Below, piece by piece: positions 23,244-35,300 of a DNA stretch of 64,000 nt. Below the pieces are notes generated by a model that was given only the letters and a program-made list of their open reading frames with translations, did no database searches and had not been told where the DNA came from. Numbering within the stretch: position 1 is the first letter of the stretch; every line of letters starts with the position of its first letter. The DNA comes from Hofstenia miamia. Taxonomy: Eukaryota > Xenacoelomorpha > Acoela. The position numbers were made by a program, and so were the translations under genes. The DNA lies in assembly GCA_004352715.1 (NCBI GenBank), contig SCFE01000001.1, positions 2,278,567 through 2,342,566 on the forward strand, written 5' to 3'.

Positions 23244-24400
23244 TGCTCGTCTGAACGCACATCGTTCAAATTGACGCCCAAACAGCTTGCATCTTTTTGA
23301 CGTAGTTCAAAAGATTCTCGTCTGAACGCACATTATTCATTTGAACGATCAGTAATTAACGACTTTGTTTTGGAGACAGATTGTCTCAAGTAGCCATGAG
23401 TCTAAAATAAGAGAATTTTGAAGCTCAACAATTTTAACTTCAAAATGAACCGTGAAGATATTGAATTCTAAATGTTCAAATTTTGTAACAAAAAACAGTT
23501 ATTCCTTTTAATGAAGCAATATTGATTTTTCACAAATTATGCTACTGAATTGTCAATATATTTTACATGCGTGTAAACTAAAATGCCTACTTGTATTGAA
23601 ATTTAATTATATTAATCAGTTGTATAATTATATGAAACAAGTAATTTCGTTTGTTTGAACTATCAGTAATTGTTGGCAATTGGAAATATTATAAAAATTA
23701 ACATTTTTTAAATAAAAAATTTAGCCGCCGTAATTTACGATTGATCATCAAAATGATAATTGCATAGCTGCGTTGTTTATAGTAACAATCCAGGGTAATT
23801 AGAAAACACGAATCAATAGAGTTGCTGCAAAAATAATAAACCAATGAAATTTCGTACTATTACACATTAAAGTTATCATTTTATTGTGAAATGATGAGTA
23901 GCATAAATTGGAACCAACGTAAAATTCAACAGCTGATTCAGCTTGTTGAAGAGAAAGAATGCATTTGGAATTCAAATGCAGAGTCGTACCATGATAGAAT
24001 TCTTTTTTCTTCTTATATAGAGTTTAAGTCCATTCAGCTTGCTTTCCATTTTCATATTTTAATAATAATGCAAACAATATCTATAGAATTAAACATCCAA
24101 TCAAATTCGTTGTTGATTTTAATGTTTTGAATTAGTAATTGAGGTGTTGATTATAATCTTCCTAGTGATAGAAAAACACACTTCCTATTAAACTTAATTT
24201 ATGAATAAACAAGTGGCCCTGTATCACAATAATGCTCGTCTGAACGCACATCGTTCAAATTGGCATACATAAAAAAGACGCTCGTCTGAACGCCCCAAAT
24301 TTTGATAGATGCATCAAAAAAGCATACATCAAAAAGATGCTCGTCTGAACGCACTTTCATCAAAAGATGCGCATCAAAAGGTTCTCGTCTGAACACCCTT
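23244..24400. repeat. Direct-repeat clusters (tcgtctgaacgc) flanking about 0.9 kb
   Basis: The core ctcgtctgaac(g/a)c recurs six times in one orientation. Two copies are on the left (23245 and 23316 regions) and four on the right (24234, 24280, 24338, 24382 regions), spaced 45-72 bases. The first left and first right copies share 30 bases (tgctcgtctgaacgcacatc and the following gttcaaattg). The segment in between is AT-rich, with a 79-codon open stretch (23891-24130) of no known type. No inverted copy was found. Confidence 0.8.
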
Positions 24401-24403
24401 AAG

Positions 24404-24475
24404 GGAGTGACTATCCAAAATATTTAAGTTAAGGGTAAGCGCTTTTATAGGATTTTTTGCGGATAAACAATTTTT
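24404..24475 (+). repeat. 72-bp repeat A, copy 1
   Basis: Contains taagttaagggtaagcgctt and ttttataggattttt. Copy 2 is at 25061-25133 in the same orientation, and the two copies bracket repeat B copy 1 plus its (AT)n tail. Confidence 0.85.
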
Positions 24476-24971
24476 ATATACCCACATAAAACTTAAAAGT
24501 TTCTTAACAAAAATATTTAAATATACATATCTTGGATAATCTTCATTTTCCCTCAGTAAATTTTTTTGTATGATATCATAGCTTTGAAGCCTTTACATGT
24601 TCTTCTGAATGACGAACAATTTGAATTATGCAAGCACAAACCTTAAACAATTTAAAATCATTTGCAGAGCCTTCATTACGGAATTCATTAGCACAGAAAT
24701 TCAGAAAATTCGAATTCATTTAAGATCACACATGAAAGTTTCAAACAAACCTGATATGGGCTATGCCTATAAAAGTTTGCGACAATTTCTGTAGTGCTAA
24801 AGATGCTAAAGTATTTAGTCCTAGCCTCCAGCTCTATGGACTGCACGATACTAAATAACCTTACTTCATGATCCTACTGCTGAATTATGCATTTCTTTGA
24901 TCATGAATATCCATCAAAGCATTCTTTTCTTAGATTAATATTTTGTATAGTATGAAATAAATTATATATAT
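24476..24971 (+). repeat. Dispersed repeat B, copy 1 (about 0.5 kb, ends in (TA)n)
   Basis: Highly similar to 31783-32290, running from atacccacataaaac to the TA microsatellite. Both copies keep a short reading frame ending KSLRQFL followed by TAG (24609-24794 here; 36 residues identical or nearly so before the stop). The identity of that peptide is unknown. Probably a non-autonomous transposable element. Confidence 0.8.
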
Positions 24972-24996
24972 ACAGTTATCATATATATATTTAAAT

Positions 24997-25034
<38 letters not shown>

Positions 25035-25036
25035 CA
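24961..25036. repeat. Compound (AT)n microsatellite
   Basis: TA runs broken by cagttatc and ttaaat, ending in acagg at 25034. Confidence 0.9.
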
Positions 25037-25060
25037 GGATAAGATCAAGGATTATTCTAA

Positions 25061-25133
25061 GGAAGTGACTAATCAAAATCTTTAAGTTAAGGGTAAGCGC
25101 TTTTATAGGATTTTTGGTGGATAAACAATTTTT
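25061..25133 (+). repeat. 72-bp repeat A, copy 2
   Basis: Near-identical to 24404-24475, with a few substitutions. Confidence 0.85.
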
Positions 25134-26328
25134 AAGCAAAAAACTAAATTACAAACTGTAAAAAACATATAGAAACAGTGTTTTCATTTTAATTAACAAA
25201 ACATCAAACACTAAAAATGTCAAAAACAGGTGAAAGCAGTCATTCAATTATATTAATAAATGCCCCAGTTTAAATCCACCACTACACATTGAAATAGATC
25301 TAGTAAATTGTCTCATCTTAAACTCAAATAGACTACTAATGGACTTCGTTTAAAATTATTATCAATACAAACTGGCTAGTGCGGTTCTTGAATATGTATC
25401 CGCCAATTTCTAGCCTTTTAATGTGCTTAGAAACAACGTCCTGTTAGTCCGGTTGCAAAAATGGACTGGTTACTTGACAAACCGACACGTATGAATGATG
25501 GATTGATTTTGAGTATGTTTTGATAGCCTGAAACCACCGCAGCGAAAACCATCGCAATTGGATGGGGTGACCAGTCACCCCCTTGCATAGTCTAGTGCAT
25601 ACATTCAGCACAAAAATAAATATTCTGAAAAAGATTCGATTCACCGAGATTCACTCAATGTAATGTACCAGAATGCTATATATGAGGCTTACATCTTAGA
25701 TTACAGAATGCAAATGTAAACGTTATTTATTTACTTCAAGAAAAAAGATTTAGGAAATCCACCTTGAATAAGGTACCGGTATATGTTATAACATCATGGC
25801 ATATGCAGCATAAGAAAAAGAAATATGTAGTAAAATGGATTTTGCTACCGGGTAGAATTTGATGTGATAGCTGGATAAGCATATATGAATCTTGAGTTGA
25901 ATCAAAATCATATATTAGAAACATAATGTCATTATAGCAAAGGTCTAAAGGTGGCCAAAATTTTCAACGCCCCCTGCCCTAAGCTTAGCAAGACAGTCCT
26001 GCACTTAGTGTGCAAATTGCTTTCTTCTGATTGTTTCAATACATGGCTTCGTCAACTATTTACTAATGAATTTTGAAGTGTAAATATAATACATTCAAAT
26101 TCTTTTGATCTGTATCCGTACAGATATTTCATGCAATTTAATTTCACATCAAGCGTTCATGGGAGAAAACGTTTATTTCAATGAGATTTTGTATTAAATT
26201 AGGAACAAAAAATTGAATGCAAAACTTAGTAAAAATTTCATAGAACAAAATACTTGTTACATGCTTATTTTCCTGAAATGTCTGGTCAAATTGCTATTGA
26301 ATATCGCAAAGTATTTTAACTAAAGGCA
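25134..26328. other. Intergenic, upstream of the TSR/PAN gene
   Basis: No supported ORF. A short perfect palindrome gggtgaccagtcaccc lies near 25566. A promoter for the plus-strand gene may be here, but I see no diagnostic element. Confidence 0.4.
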
Positions 26329-26484
26329 ATGTCTCCAGGAAATGGATCCAGGTGTAGCTCTAAATTACAGATTATATTTTTACTATTTTTACCAATTCTG
26401 TTTACAATTATATATATTATTTCCCATGGGAATTCGTATTCTAGAAAAAACACATGCTGCATCAAAGCAAACAGGATATTATAA
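26329..26484 (+). CDS. Candidate first exon: signal peptide or signal anchor
   Basis: A 51-codon frame from ATG 26329 begins MSPGNGSRCSSK, followed by about 20 hydrophobic residues (IIFLLFLPILFTIIYII) and then polar SHGNSYSRKN. This is the shape of a signal peptide or type II signal anchor, as needed by the extracellular exons that follow. It ends in a stop at 26482, so it must be spliced earlier if used. A GT at about 26434 is the only clear in-frame donor, and its phase does not match the next exon. The link to the gene is therefore inference. Confidence 0.35.
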   Translation: MSPGNGSRCSSKLQIIFLLFLPILFTIIYIISHGNSYSRKNTCCIKANRIL

Positions 26485-26561
26485 ATGTTTTATTAAGTAT
26501 ACAGATCTTTGTGAAAAAGCCTATGATATCAGTCTTCAAAAGATGTTCTTCTAATTTGCAG

Positions 26562-26848
26562 AAATGCTACTTAGAGCAGCATACTTTTGGTTCACACTCA
26601 AATTGGTTGAGGCATGCATACGCTCAAAATATGAATTTACCAATGTTAGCAATCATACACTGATCACTACACCAGACTATTTCCAAGCATTCATTGGGGT
26701 TTCTGAAAGACGATGCCAAATTTATTGTGATGCAGAAAATTTTTGCTTTGGCTATCACCTCTGTTCAAATATATGCTTTCTTTATGGTTCAGATGTTGGA
26801 GATAAAGAAATAAAGTTTTCATACAAGGAAAATTGCTTTTTCAAAACG
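26562..26848 (+). CDS. PAN/apple-like exon of the TSR gene
   Basis: Exon bounded by acceptor ctaatttgcag (ending 26561) and donor cg|gtatgg (26849), entering in phase 1 and leaving in phase 0 (95 codons plus 2 bases). Its second half has CQIYC, CFGYHLCSNICFLYGS and a later C, the C-x3-C ... C-x(4)-C-x3-C spacing of a PAN/apple-type module, a disulfide-rich extracellular ligand-binding fold. Its first part (YEFTNVSN...TLITTPDYF) aligns with the region before CxxxC in the three downstream TSR exons, so this exon is a diverged paralogue of their C-terminal third. Secreted or cell-surface location is inferred. Confidence 0.6.
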
Positions 26849-26886
26849 GTATGGAAAGTAATAAATTTTAATACAATTGTTTTTAG

Positions 26887-26923
26887 AAAAATTCAGTATA
26901 TGTTGAAGCCATTTTGAAGCCAG
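26887..26923 (+). CDS. 37-base micro-exon following the PAN exon
   Basis: Preceded by a 38-nt intron (26849-26886; gtatgg...tttttag) and followed by a strong donor gtaag at 26924. In the frame handed on by the PAN exon it reads KNSVYVEAILKP and ends in phase 1, exactly the phase required by each of the three TSR exons, the first of which starts at 36357. The joined sequence ...LKP-G/D-C-x-W is a natural lead-in to a thrombospondin repeat. Not proved without transcript data. Confidence 0.5.
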
Positions 26924-27042
26924 GTAAGATTATTTTCTTCTAAGGTTTTATGTTAGCTTTTTTTCAAACAAGTAAGTCGTTGCATAAGCTCTTGAATAAT
27001 TGTTTTTAATTAAAATGAATAATGTGTTATATATAGGCCTTG

Positions 27043-27076
<34 letters not shown>

Positions 27077-30000
27077 AGTTTGAAGCAGGATCGATCGCAT
27101 TTTATTCACCTGTGACCCGGTTTATCAACTGAATCAGTGACTCGGACTGAACCTGTTAATTTCGAAATATTTGACCTTTTGACCTGGGTGTGTGTGGTAA
27201 GCAATTTCTTTAACAATTCTAACTTTAAGTCAATTTTTAGGGTTAGACTTTTCCAGGCTTTCACTATATCGCTTGCCAAAATAACCGTTTAAAGTTTCCA
27301 TTAAATTTCACAGTTATGTTTACATATAATGCAATTTTAATATGAGTGCATCTCATGGGGCAGTCATACAATGATGACTCTTTGTCTCTAGCCTATGAGA
27401 TAGGCCTATCCTAGCGTTTGCTCTTCCTTCTTGTGAGGCAGCTTTGCTGTGTCACATGTAGTTTTAATCCGACATATTACTTAATATTTCTGGGAGAATT
27501 TTCTGCTTTTTTGAATTCATTTCCCGAGTCTACTTTCATATTTCGTATCCGAATATACATGCATTGAATTTGAATGTTTGAATCCGAATTGGAATCTAAA
27601 ATATAATGTGGTTTACATAATAATTTCTTTCTCAAAAACATCTGTTGTTAATAGTTACAGTTATAACTAATATCAATTTCGAAACCTAAAAAACCTTAGC
27701 AGTTTATTCTATAATAGAAGAAGAAATCAATTGAGAAATTTTATTTACAGGCTTCACACAAAAAGCCAGCTGATATAATATTATAATTTCAGTGCTCCCC
27801 TAGACCGTTCAAGCTTACTAATTCATACATTTTTACCCATTGCATGCTGTACACCATTTCCTAATGCTTCAAAAACGAAGAGAATCCATATAAACTTTTA
27901 CAGATTTTCCTTATTTCTAAGTTTCCAAGTATGAAATTGCATTTACACATATATAGTTCAGTTACATAAAAGTTAAATTGATTAGAAAATTAAGCGCTTA
28001 CCTTGGACAAGGGAAATAGAAAATCTGGGACAGCTTATATTATTTTTCAAAGTTTTTGAAGCGCTACAAATTGGTGTACAGGCTGAGGCCACAGCTATTA
28101 AATAAAGGATATTTAAAAGATTTTAGATTTTTCCTTTCTCCCTGCAAGTAAAAATAAGTTTAGCCAGTGGAGTTAAAATTTCAATTACATAAAAACATAA
28201 AAAGTGTGGTTTTAGAACTGTAGGCAGTTTCTTAGATAGCCTTTTTTCAAAATTAAAAACATCTTTTTTCACTCCGCACTAAATTATTAAAACGTATGCA
28301 AATGGTCATAAGAAATGTATGTAATGACTAATTTGCATTATCTATATTTTGAATAAATTATTGTGTTTGTTTGAAATATTTTGGTAAAGCGGTTGGTGAC
28401 GGAGCTAAAAAATATTTTATTATGGTTTTTGAGGAAATTGCACCCCATATATAGTTTAGTTAAACATTTCTGCAATGATTATGCAAATACAGAAATTAAT
28501 GGCTAGGACTTTTATTTGAACAATGTAAGCCTTCCAAAATTTAATTTATTTTATAACTTAAATTGCATTATCTGTGCTCTTAAGAAAATTAATAGTTGTG
28601 ACGTTTTGGGAAGCACATGTACATGCAATTTGAATCCTGATTGGTATTACATAGCATTTATTTATCAAAATTACCTTAACTTAACATTAACTTAAATAAC
28701 TTAACATTTATTTCATATTACTATTACCATAAAATATTTCATCGAGTCTTGAAGTCAAATAAGTATTGGTATTTTGCATGGTATTCATGATCAGATTGAA
28801 GCATAATTTAGCAGTGATCATAAAACACTTCAAGTGGAGACAATACAACAGATAAATCGAGGCCAATAAATTACTATGCTTTCAAATAAATAACATTATA
28901 ACTTATTGCACTCATCTGTAAAAGATAGTGCAAATCAAATTGTACAACTTTGTACAAATCATTTGAATTATATTTCTCATCAAATGGACAAGATACTACT
29001 ATCATTTGCAGAAGCTAAGTTTTCATCATATTTCAATGTAGAGCTATACGTCGCAGTTTCCGACATGTTTCTCACGGCAAGTGACGACACCTCTAAAACC
29101 GTATGCACAATAGCGTGGTGTAATTAGGGGTGTACTGTAGAGGGTGCTTAAGAGGGCCCACCCCACCTGGTTAAATTCGATTGGGGACACAGTCTCTTTC
29201 CTAGTTAAAGTCATATAATGGTGTGAGGTGTTGAATTGTATTTGAGAAATAAAATTTGGTTAAAATATAACAAAAGTAAAGTGCTGAAATTTAGAGCTCC
29301 CTTGTTAATTATTTATGCCAGTAAAACCCTGGCTGCAAGCATTAGTCATTTATATCCATATTATGTAATAGTTATCCTGCAGTTTTGCGTAGTTGTGCAC
29401 GAACCAATAGACCTACGCAATATAAAATATTGCACAAAACCGTCTATAAAAAGTGAAAATTCAATAGTCTGACTTGATCTAAATGGGTAGTTAAGTGCCT
29501 AATTAATTTATTGCAGATGTTCTGTTTGTATTCAAGAATTTTCTTACATCGCACCACACCGTAGCCACCGAAGTATTATCAGCTGCCCGACACCGCCATG
29601 TTTTTCACCAGCGTACAATTCTATCCATATATTATATAAGGGCATGTGCAACGTTAGACATCTTAGAGTATTACTTGAAATGAATTCCTTGAAAATGATT
29701 TCAATTTTTCAGCTTAATTAAAAGTTTGTGGTTATATAATTCGAATTAGTAATGGCGTCAGAAGAATATAGAAACTTTCAATAAACTCAATCAATCATTC
29801 AAAAAAATTAAGTTTTACTTGGGGAAAAGGAAGTTTATTAAAAATCTGCAGTTCTTGTCTCATTAAATATTTCTACTAAATAGAATTTCCAGCTTCGTGT
29901 GGGCTTATTTTAGGGTTTATGCACATTTCATAAAATTTAATTTTCAGTTCAACTTTCTAAAACTTAGATTATAGAAAATGAATTAATATTAATGAATGTG

Positions 30001-31170
30001 GAAAAGGAAAAGACATCTATACTCCAAAGATTGTAGAGTGAAATTGACGGACAAATATATTTTGATGGTTCTAAATGTGTGAAACCAATATCACGTATTT
30101 TTAAAAATCTACCACTTTGCTGATGCTTAGTGTATGCATACATTTTCAGAATTGTGAAGTGCCATATAATCAATGTCTTTGGGATTTTTAGAATTCTATC
30201 TTAATGTAGGTTATTATGCATTTGATAGCAATAGATTTTCTTTCAAGACGCAAATAAAAAAATTATAACACAGTTATGTCTCAAACTTAATTGAAACTTA
30301 CTGTCATAGTTGTGATCATTTGCCGAAGGATGTAAGCATCAAGCATTCTTCAAAGATCCTGGTGCATTACAAAGTTAGTGACAATGTTTGAATGCAGTAT
30401 TCATTTGTGTATGTAAAGATATGTGTCTCTATGATTGTCATATATCTTGATATCGATTCAATGATTTTATCGAGATTTCGTTTTTGCAAATACAAGTTTG
30501 ATGAGCTTAAAGTCCTTCGATGCTTCTCAGCTTAGTAATCTCATAAATGAGAAAATAGAATAAAAATTTTTTTTCATTATTAAATATTTGCATTGAAAAC
30601 ACTGAACACATTTATGTATGCAACATAATACTCACAGTACATATGTCTAACAAAAATATTTTTGGGTACAAATGCAACCCTAATCGTCATAAAAGAAAGT
30701 TTTTTAATTCCGTCACCAACTGTCAAGTAGCATACATATATGTGTTGAGTATCTTCAATGCAACTATATAATCATAAAATACATTTTGTTAATTCATTTT
30801 TTCATTTCATAGATAGCTAATAAGAAGAATGGCATAGATAAGCTCTCTAAATAAAAATCAAGGTTTTTGAAAATCGTAGAAACACATGTGTCTGTTTTCA
30901 CATACAAAAATGAATATTGCACTCAACAATAATCTTTATGTTTTAATACACCAGGATCTTTCAAAAGTGGTTTGTGTCTACATATTGCGGCCAAATGTTC
31001 CAAGCTTTCACATTGAGTTTCAATTATTTCATAATCATAACGCTGTTATAATTTTATTTTTTATTCTTCTTGAATACCAGACTTTCCATGCAAAGCCTAC
31101 ATTACATATAGGTTTATAAACCGCAAAGGATAATATTTTTTTCGGTTCTTTATAATCTTGAAAATTAGTG
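26924..31170. other. First long intron of the TSR gene (5' part), with repeat debris
   Basis: No exon recognised. Holds an (AT)n run (27046-27073) and, at 27345-27470, a repeat related to 35130-35250. Other open stretches (28906-29127, 29236-29472, 30886-31119) have no motif. Confidence 0.45.
27345..27470 (+). repeat. Dispersed repeat related to 35130-35250
   Basis: Shares the order gactcttt...cctatg(a/g)gata...gtgaggcagc(t/c)ttgct(g/c)tgtcaca with 35150-35245. Family unknown. Confidence 0.65.
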
Positions 31171-31190
31171 CACATATATAATATATATAG

Positions 31191-31230
<40 letters not shown>

Positions 31231-31232
31231 AT
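31171..31232. repeat. Compound (AT)n microsatellite
   Basis: TA runs with two interruptions. Confidence 0.9.
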
Positions 31233-31782
31233 ACCAAACAGAGACTTATAACAGCATCAGCGGTGTACCCAAGAGGGCATGTTGGAATGTCACTTCATCA
31301 GGTTTTCAAAATTTATTTTGATTGATTAAATCAACAAATTTTCGGCAAAAGATATTTAAAAAATTTAAAAATTAAGGTCGTGAAAAAAATTTTTGGGGTT
31401 TATTTTTTCACTTGATCATTACTAAAATGTTTCCCCTCAGAAAATCCTGCGTACCATCCTGAACAGCATCACCAACAAAACTGAAAATTTTGCAATTATG
31501 TTTGGACATGAATAACATAAGGTTATTAATCTTCTATATAAAGATATCAGATGTTTCCATCACTTCTCAGAATACGTGTTTGTTTTCATATATTCAAGTC
31601 GTTAAAGATATAATTTTCCATCGATTTCACATCTAAAGTAAGCCTATTGCATTGTAATCAATTGGAATATAGATGTCTTTTTCCAAATCTAGTTGATTAT
31701 CTATAATTCTATCCTTTAAAAAGTTGAATTACTCAGATTTAATGAAAGTTGCATAAATAAATCAAGCTTTTTGCATGAAAAA

Positions 31783-32286
31783 TATACCCACATAAAACAT
31801 AAAAGTGTTTTAAAAAATTATTTAATTCGACACAAGACTACATATCTTGGATAATCTTCATTTTCTCTAAGGAAATTTTTTTGCTTGATGTCACAGCTTT
31901 GAAGTCTTCACATGTTCTTCTGAATGATGAACAATTGGAAATATGCAAGGACAAACCTTAAATAATTTAAAATCATTTGCAGAGCCTTCATTACCGGAAT
32001 TCATTAGCACAGAAATTCAGAAAATTCGAATTCATTTAAGATCACACTTGAAAGTGTCAAACAAACCTGATATGGGCTATGCCTATAAAAGTTTGCGACA
32101 ATTTCTGTAGTGCTAAAAATGCTAAAGTATTTAGTCCCAGCCTCCAGCTCCATGGGACTGCAGAATCCCAAATAACCCTACTTCATGATGGTACTGCTGA
32201 ATTATCTCTTTGATCATGACTATCCACCAAAACAACCTTTTCTTTGATTAATTTTTCATAACAGTAATATGAAATACATTACTAAG

Positions 32287-32290
<4 letters not shown>
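31783..32290 (+). repeat. Dispersed repeat B, copy 2
   Basis: About 0.5 kb, same orientation as copy 1 (24476-24971) and also ending in a TA microsatellite (32288-32319). Indels and point differences separate the copies. The frame MQGQTLNNLKSF...KSLRQFL-stop (about 31937-32110) is open; copy 1 has one base fewer near its middle. Confidence 0.8.

Positions 32291-32319
<29 letters not shown>
32288..32319. repeat. (AT)n microsatellite
   Basis: TA run at the end of repeat B copy 2. Confidence 0.9.
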
Positions 32320-32324
<5 letters not shown>

Positions 32325-35300
32325 GACAACTAATTGTGTGCACTCCAAACCGTTGCATATAAATTTTCTGAATAATTAAATTTTGCCATTTGAATATTGA
32401 AGTAGTTTAATTATTTAAAAGCTTTCATTGTTTAATTGAAAGTCTAAGTTATTCATCATTGTAGCTGCAATATCTTCGTAGATATATTTAAGTATACTTT
32501 GCCTAGGGTAAAATTGCACTGCAAACCATCATGAATCGTTAAACAAATATTATTTTTCATCGAACTTACAAGAAATTATCTAATAGCGGATTAGATAATT
32601 AATTAAATAAACCTAAATATTCTTGAAATAGTCCTGTAAGAGATATTAAATGAATAAATTATTAAATGCAATAATAATTGTAATGATAGGTTGCTTGTAA
32701 ATGCGATCTATTCTAATTATTTAAATCAAAATTATTGCTAAATAGAAAAAAATAATAGTACAATGGGAATAAGGTATTGATATTTACTACAGCCTTCCCC
32801 CGAACTAGGCATACAATATCCGATTTATGCATGCAATTGTTTACTATTATCTGACTTGTTCAGCTTAATTGAATTTCAAATCTTAGTTTTCCTGTGAAGA
32901 GGAAATTATTTTCAAGTAGGCTTAGGTTTCAAAAGTGGAGGGCATAGGAAAACCATTTACATATATATACAAATTTCTAGTAATAAAAATTAAAAGTAAA
33001 GCTTATTATATTAAGGAATTCTTATTGTATTATAATTCCATTCTTCCTGATCTATTTGAGCATAGATGAAAAGGATTTCAATTTTGTACTCAAGAAATTG
33101 AATTTACTATTGTCCGAATTCACACAATTGTCAATTTGTGATTTTTCTCTGACTAAATCAGTAAAGTTATTTATGACAGTATTGTAGTCTAAACAAATGT
33201 CCCAATCTTTCCAAAACACCATATTCTGGATTGCAATATTCCAGGTTTTCACACTATGAAAATTTCAAACTGAAAACTTCCCATGCTCACTTAATTTTGG
33301 CATGCCGCCTTATCTTCTTATAGCTCTGAAACCTGCTTGAAAAACAACGTCATCCAGAAAGTGAGCAGATACTTAGAAATTCTTTAGTAGCTTATGATAA
33401 CTAATAAAAGTTGAGAAACGTCAACAAGTGTCATTAACCCTATTTGACCAGTGGAGTAAAAGTTAGAACTGGGACTAGGGATTTCCTCCTCTTTTTGAGC
33501 ATTTAATTATTACTATTTTTTTATTGAAACTGGCTTACCTTAACTAACTTTTACTAGTGGGCCATAATCCCCGAATAAACATTTTCTAAATGTCTACTCA
33601 TTTTATGTATAGTGTAACAATCAGCATCAATCAAAACAAAATAGGTGATGATGAAAATGTAAAAGGAACTAAAAAACTTTTATTTATATATTTTGATTAA
33701 TTTGATTATGATTTTATACCAATTGGAACCTTTTGTAACTAAGATTTAATATGGTAAAATAATTGTTGGCAAAAGATTTGGCAAAAGGAAATTAGCTGAA
33801 AACACATAGCTAATTAATAACCACAAATAACATGTTGTGTAACAATCATCCGAAAAAATTAGAATGAAAGAAATAATTGTCAACAAAAAACAGGTACATG
33901 TTGTTTGTTGTAAAGTTTTGATATAAATACAATGTGCAAAAACAAAAAAGTGATGAAAATAAATCATTTGGATTTATCTTTAATTTGTATCAAGTTTGAT
34001 TATTATTAAAATGCAAAGCTAAACATTTGGGCACAAGAGTAGCTATTCAGAGACTCTCACTGAGCAATTATCGGCCTGATGGGAGGCATCACCAGTATTC
34101 AGCAACTATTATCAGCTTTAACATCAGTTTTACCTGCACTCTGTCTAGAGAAAGTGTGTCCTTAGGTTAGGAATATGAACAGGGGTTTTTACTTCAGTTA
34201 GCTTTCCTATCTATTCACTCACTTTAATAAGAAATGATATTATACAGCTGGAGGACTGAAAGTAAGTTAACCTTTTGCTTTAGATCCAAATTCTGTATCA
34301 GCATTAAACATAACAAGCCTTATTATATGTACGAGGTGTCTATGAACATCCTAACACTTATAACAGTTATGTTGTTTTATTATGGACTCTTTATTGATTT
34401 CTTTTGCAAGGCCTTGACAATTGTTCACATGTATCAAGGGTTATGCACTTATTTATCTCTAGGGTTATGTATATGTAAGGTCATTAAGAGGCGTCCAGTT
34501 GTGAACAGTCATTTATTATTTCCAATAACAAAAGCAATCGTTATACAAATTCTGTAATAGTAAGCAACAAATGGGAGCACCACACACTACTACATTAATC
34601 ACTGTCACTGAGAGTGTTCATTTATGAGACGTTTGCATAGCATTGGTGATCACTGTTGGATACCACTTCATTCTTGATTGCATGGCTCTGCCATCTTTGC
34701 TTTAGATCTAAATGGATTATGAGTGTTTAACAAATTAGTTGATGACGTTCATATGTAATAATTGTACAGCTGAGATATTCTGGAATCTTCACTTAGTAAA
34801 GAGAAGTGTGTTTGACTAAGAAAAGTAACAGTAAAAGCTGAACTATGGTCAATCTCTATTGATTCTACAATGGTATTGATTTTTAAATTATGTATTATTT
34901 TTGTTATTATTAGTGTAAAACAAGTATGAAAAAAATATGGTTCCTGGGTATTGCCATGATCCTAGAAGATGCCTCCTGTACGGAGTCATGCACCTAAGGA
35001 GGATGTTAAGCAGTAAGGTAGACAAAGGTGCTGCCAGGTATGCCTTTGCGAACATGGGGGTGGTAGCAGTGGTGAAGCCTGTCTGTGGACACATGGTGAG
35101 CAGTGGCAAAGCTGTATGCAAAAATGCCACTTGTTCCTGAGTTATGAGTGGGTTATGTCAGGGATAACTCTTTCTTCTGGCCTATGGGATAAGTCAACGG
35201 GTGCAGCTAGCTGTCCAGTGAGGCAGCCTTGCTCTGTCACAATAGTATTTGGTTGTAACAACCACTCAGTAAGTCACCACCTTTAGTAGTCTTTGCTGGG

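Noticed and set aside
25562-25580. Palindrome gggtgaccagtcaccc as an operator-like site
   Set aside because: Isolated, short, and in intergenic DNA with no gene start nearby.
34937-35140. 67-codon plus-strand frame (MVPGYCHDPRRC...)
   Set aside because: Lies in a GC-richer repeat block shared in part with 27.4 kb; the frame looks accidental and has no family motif.
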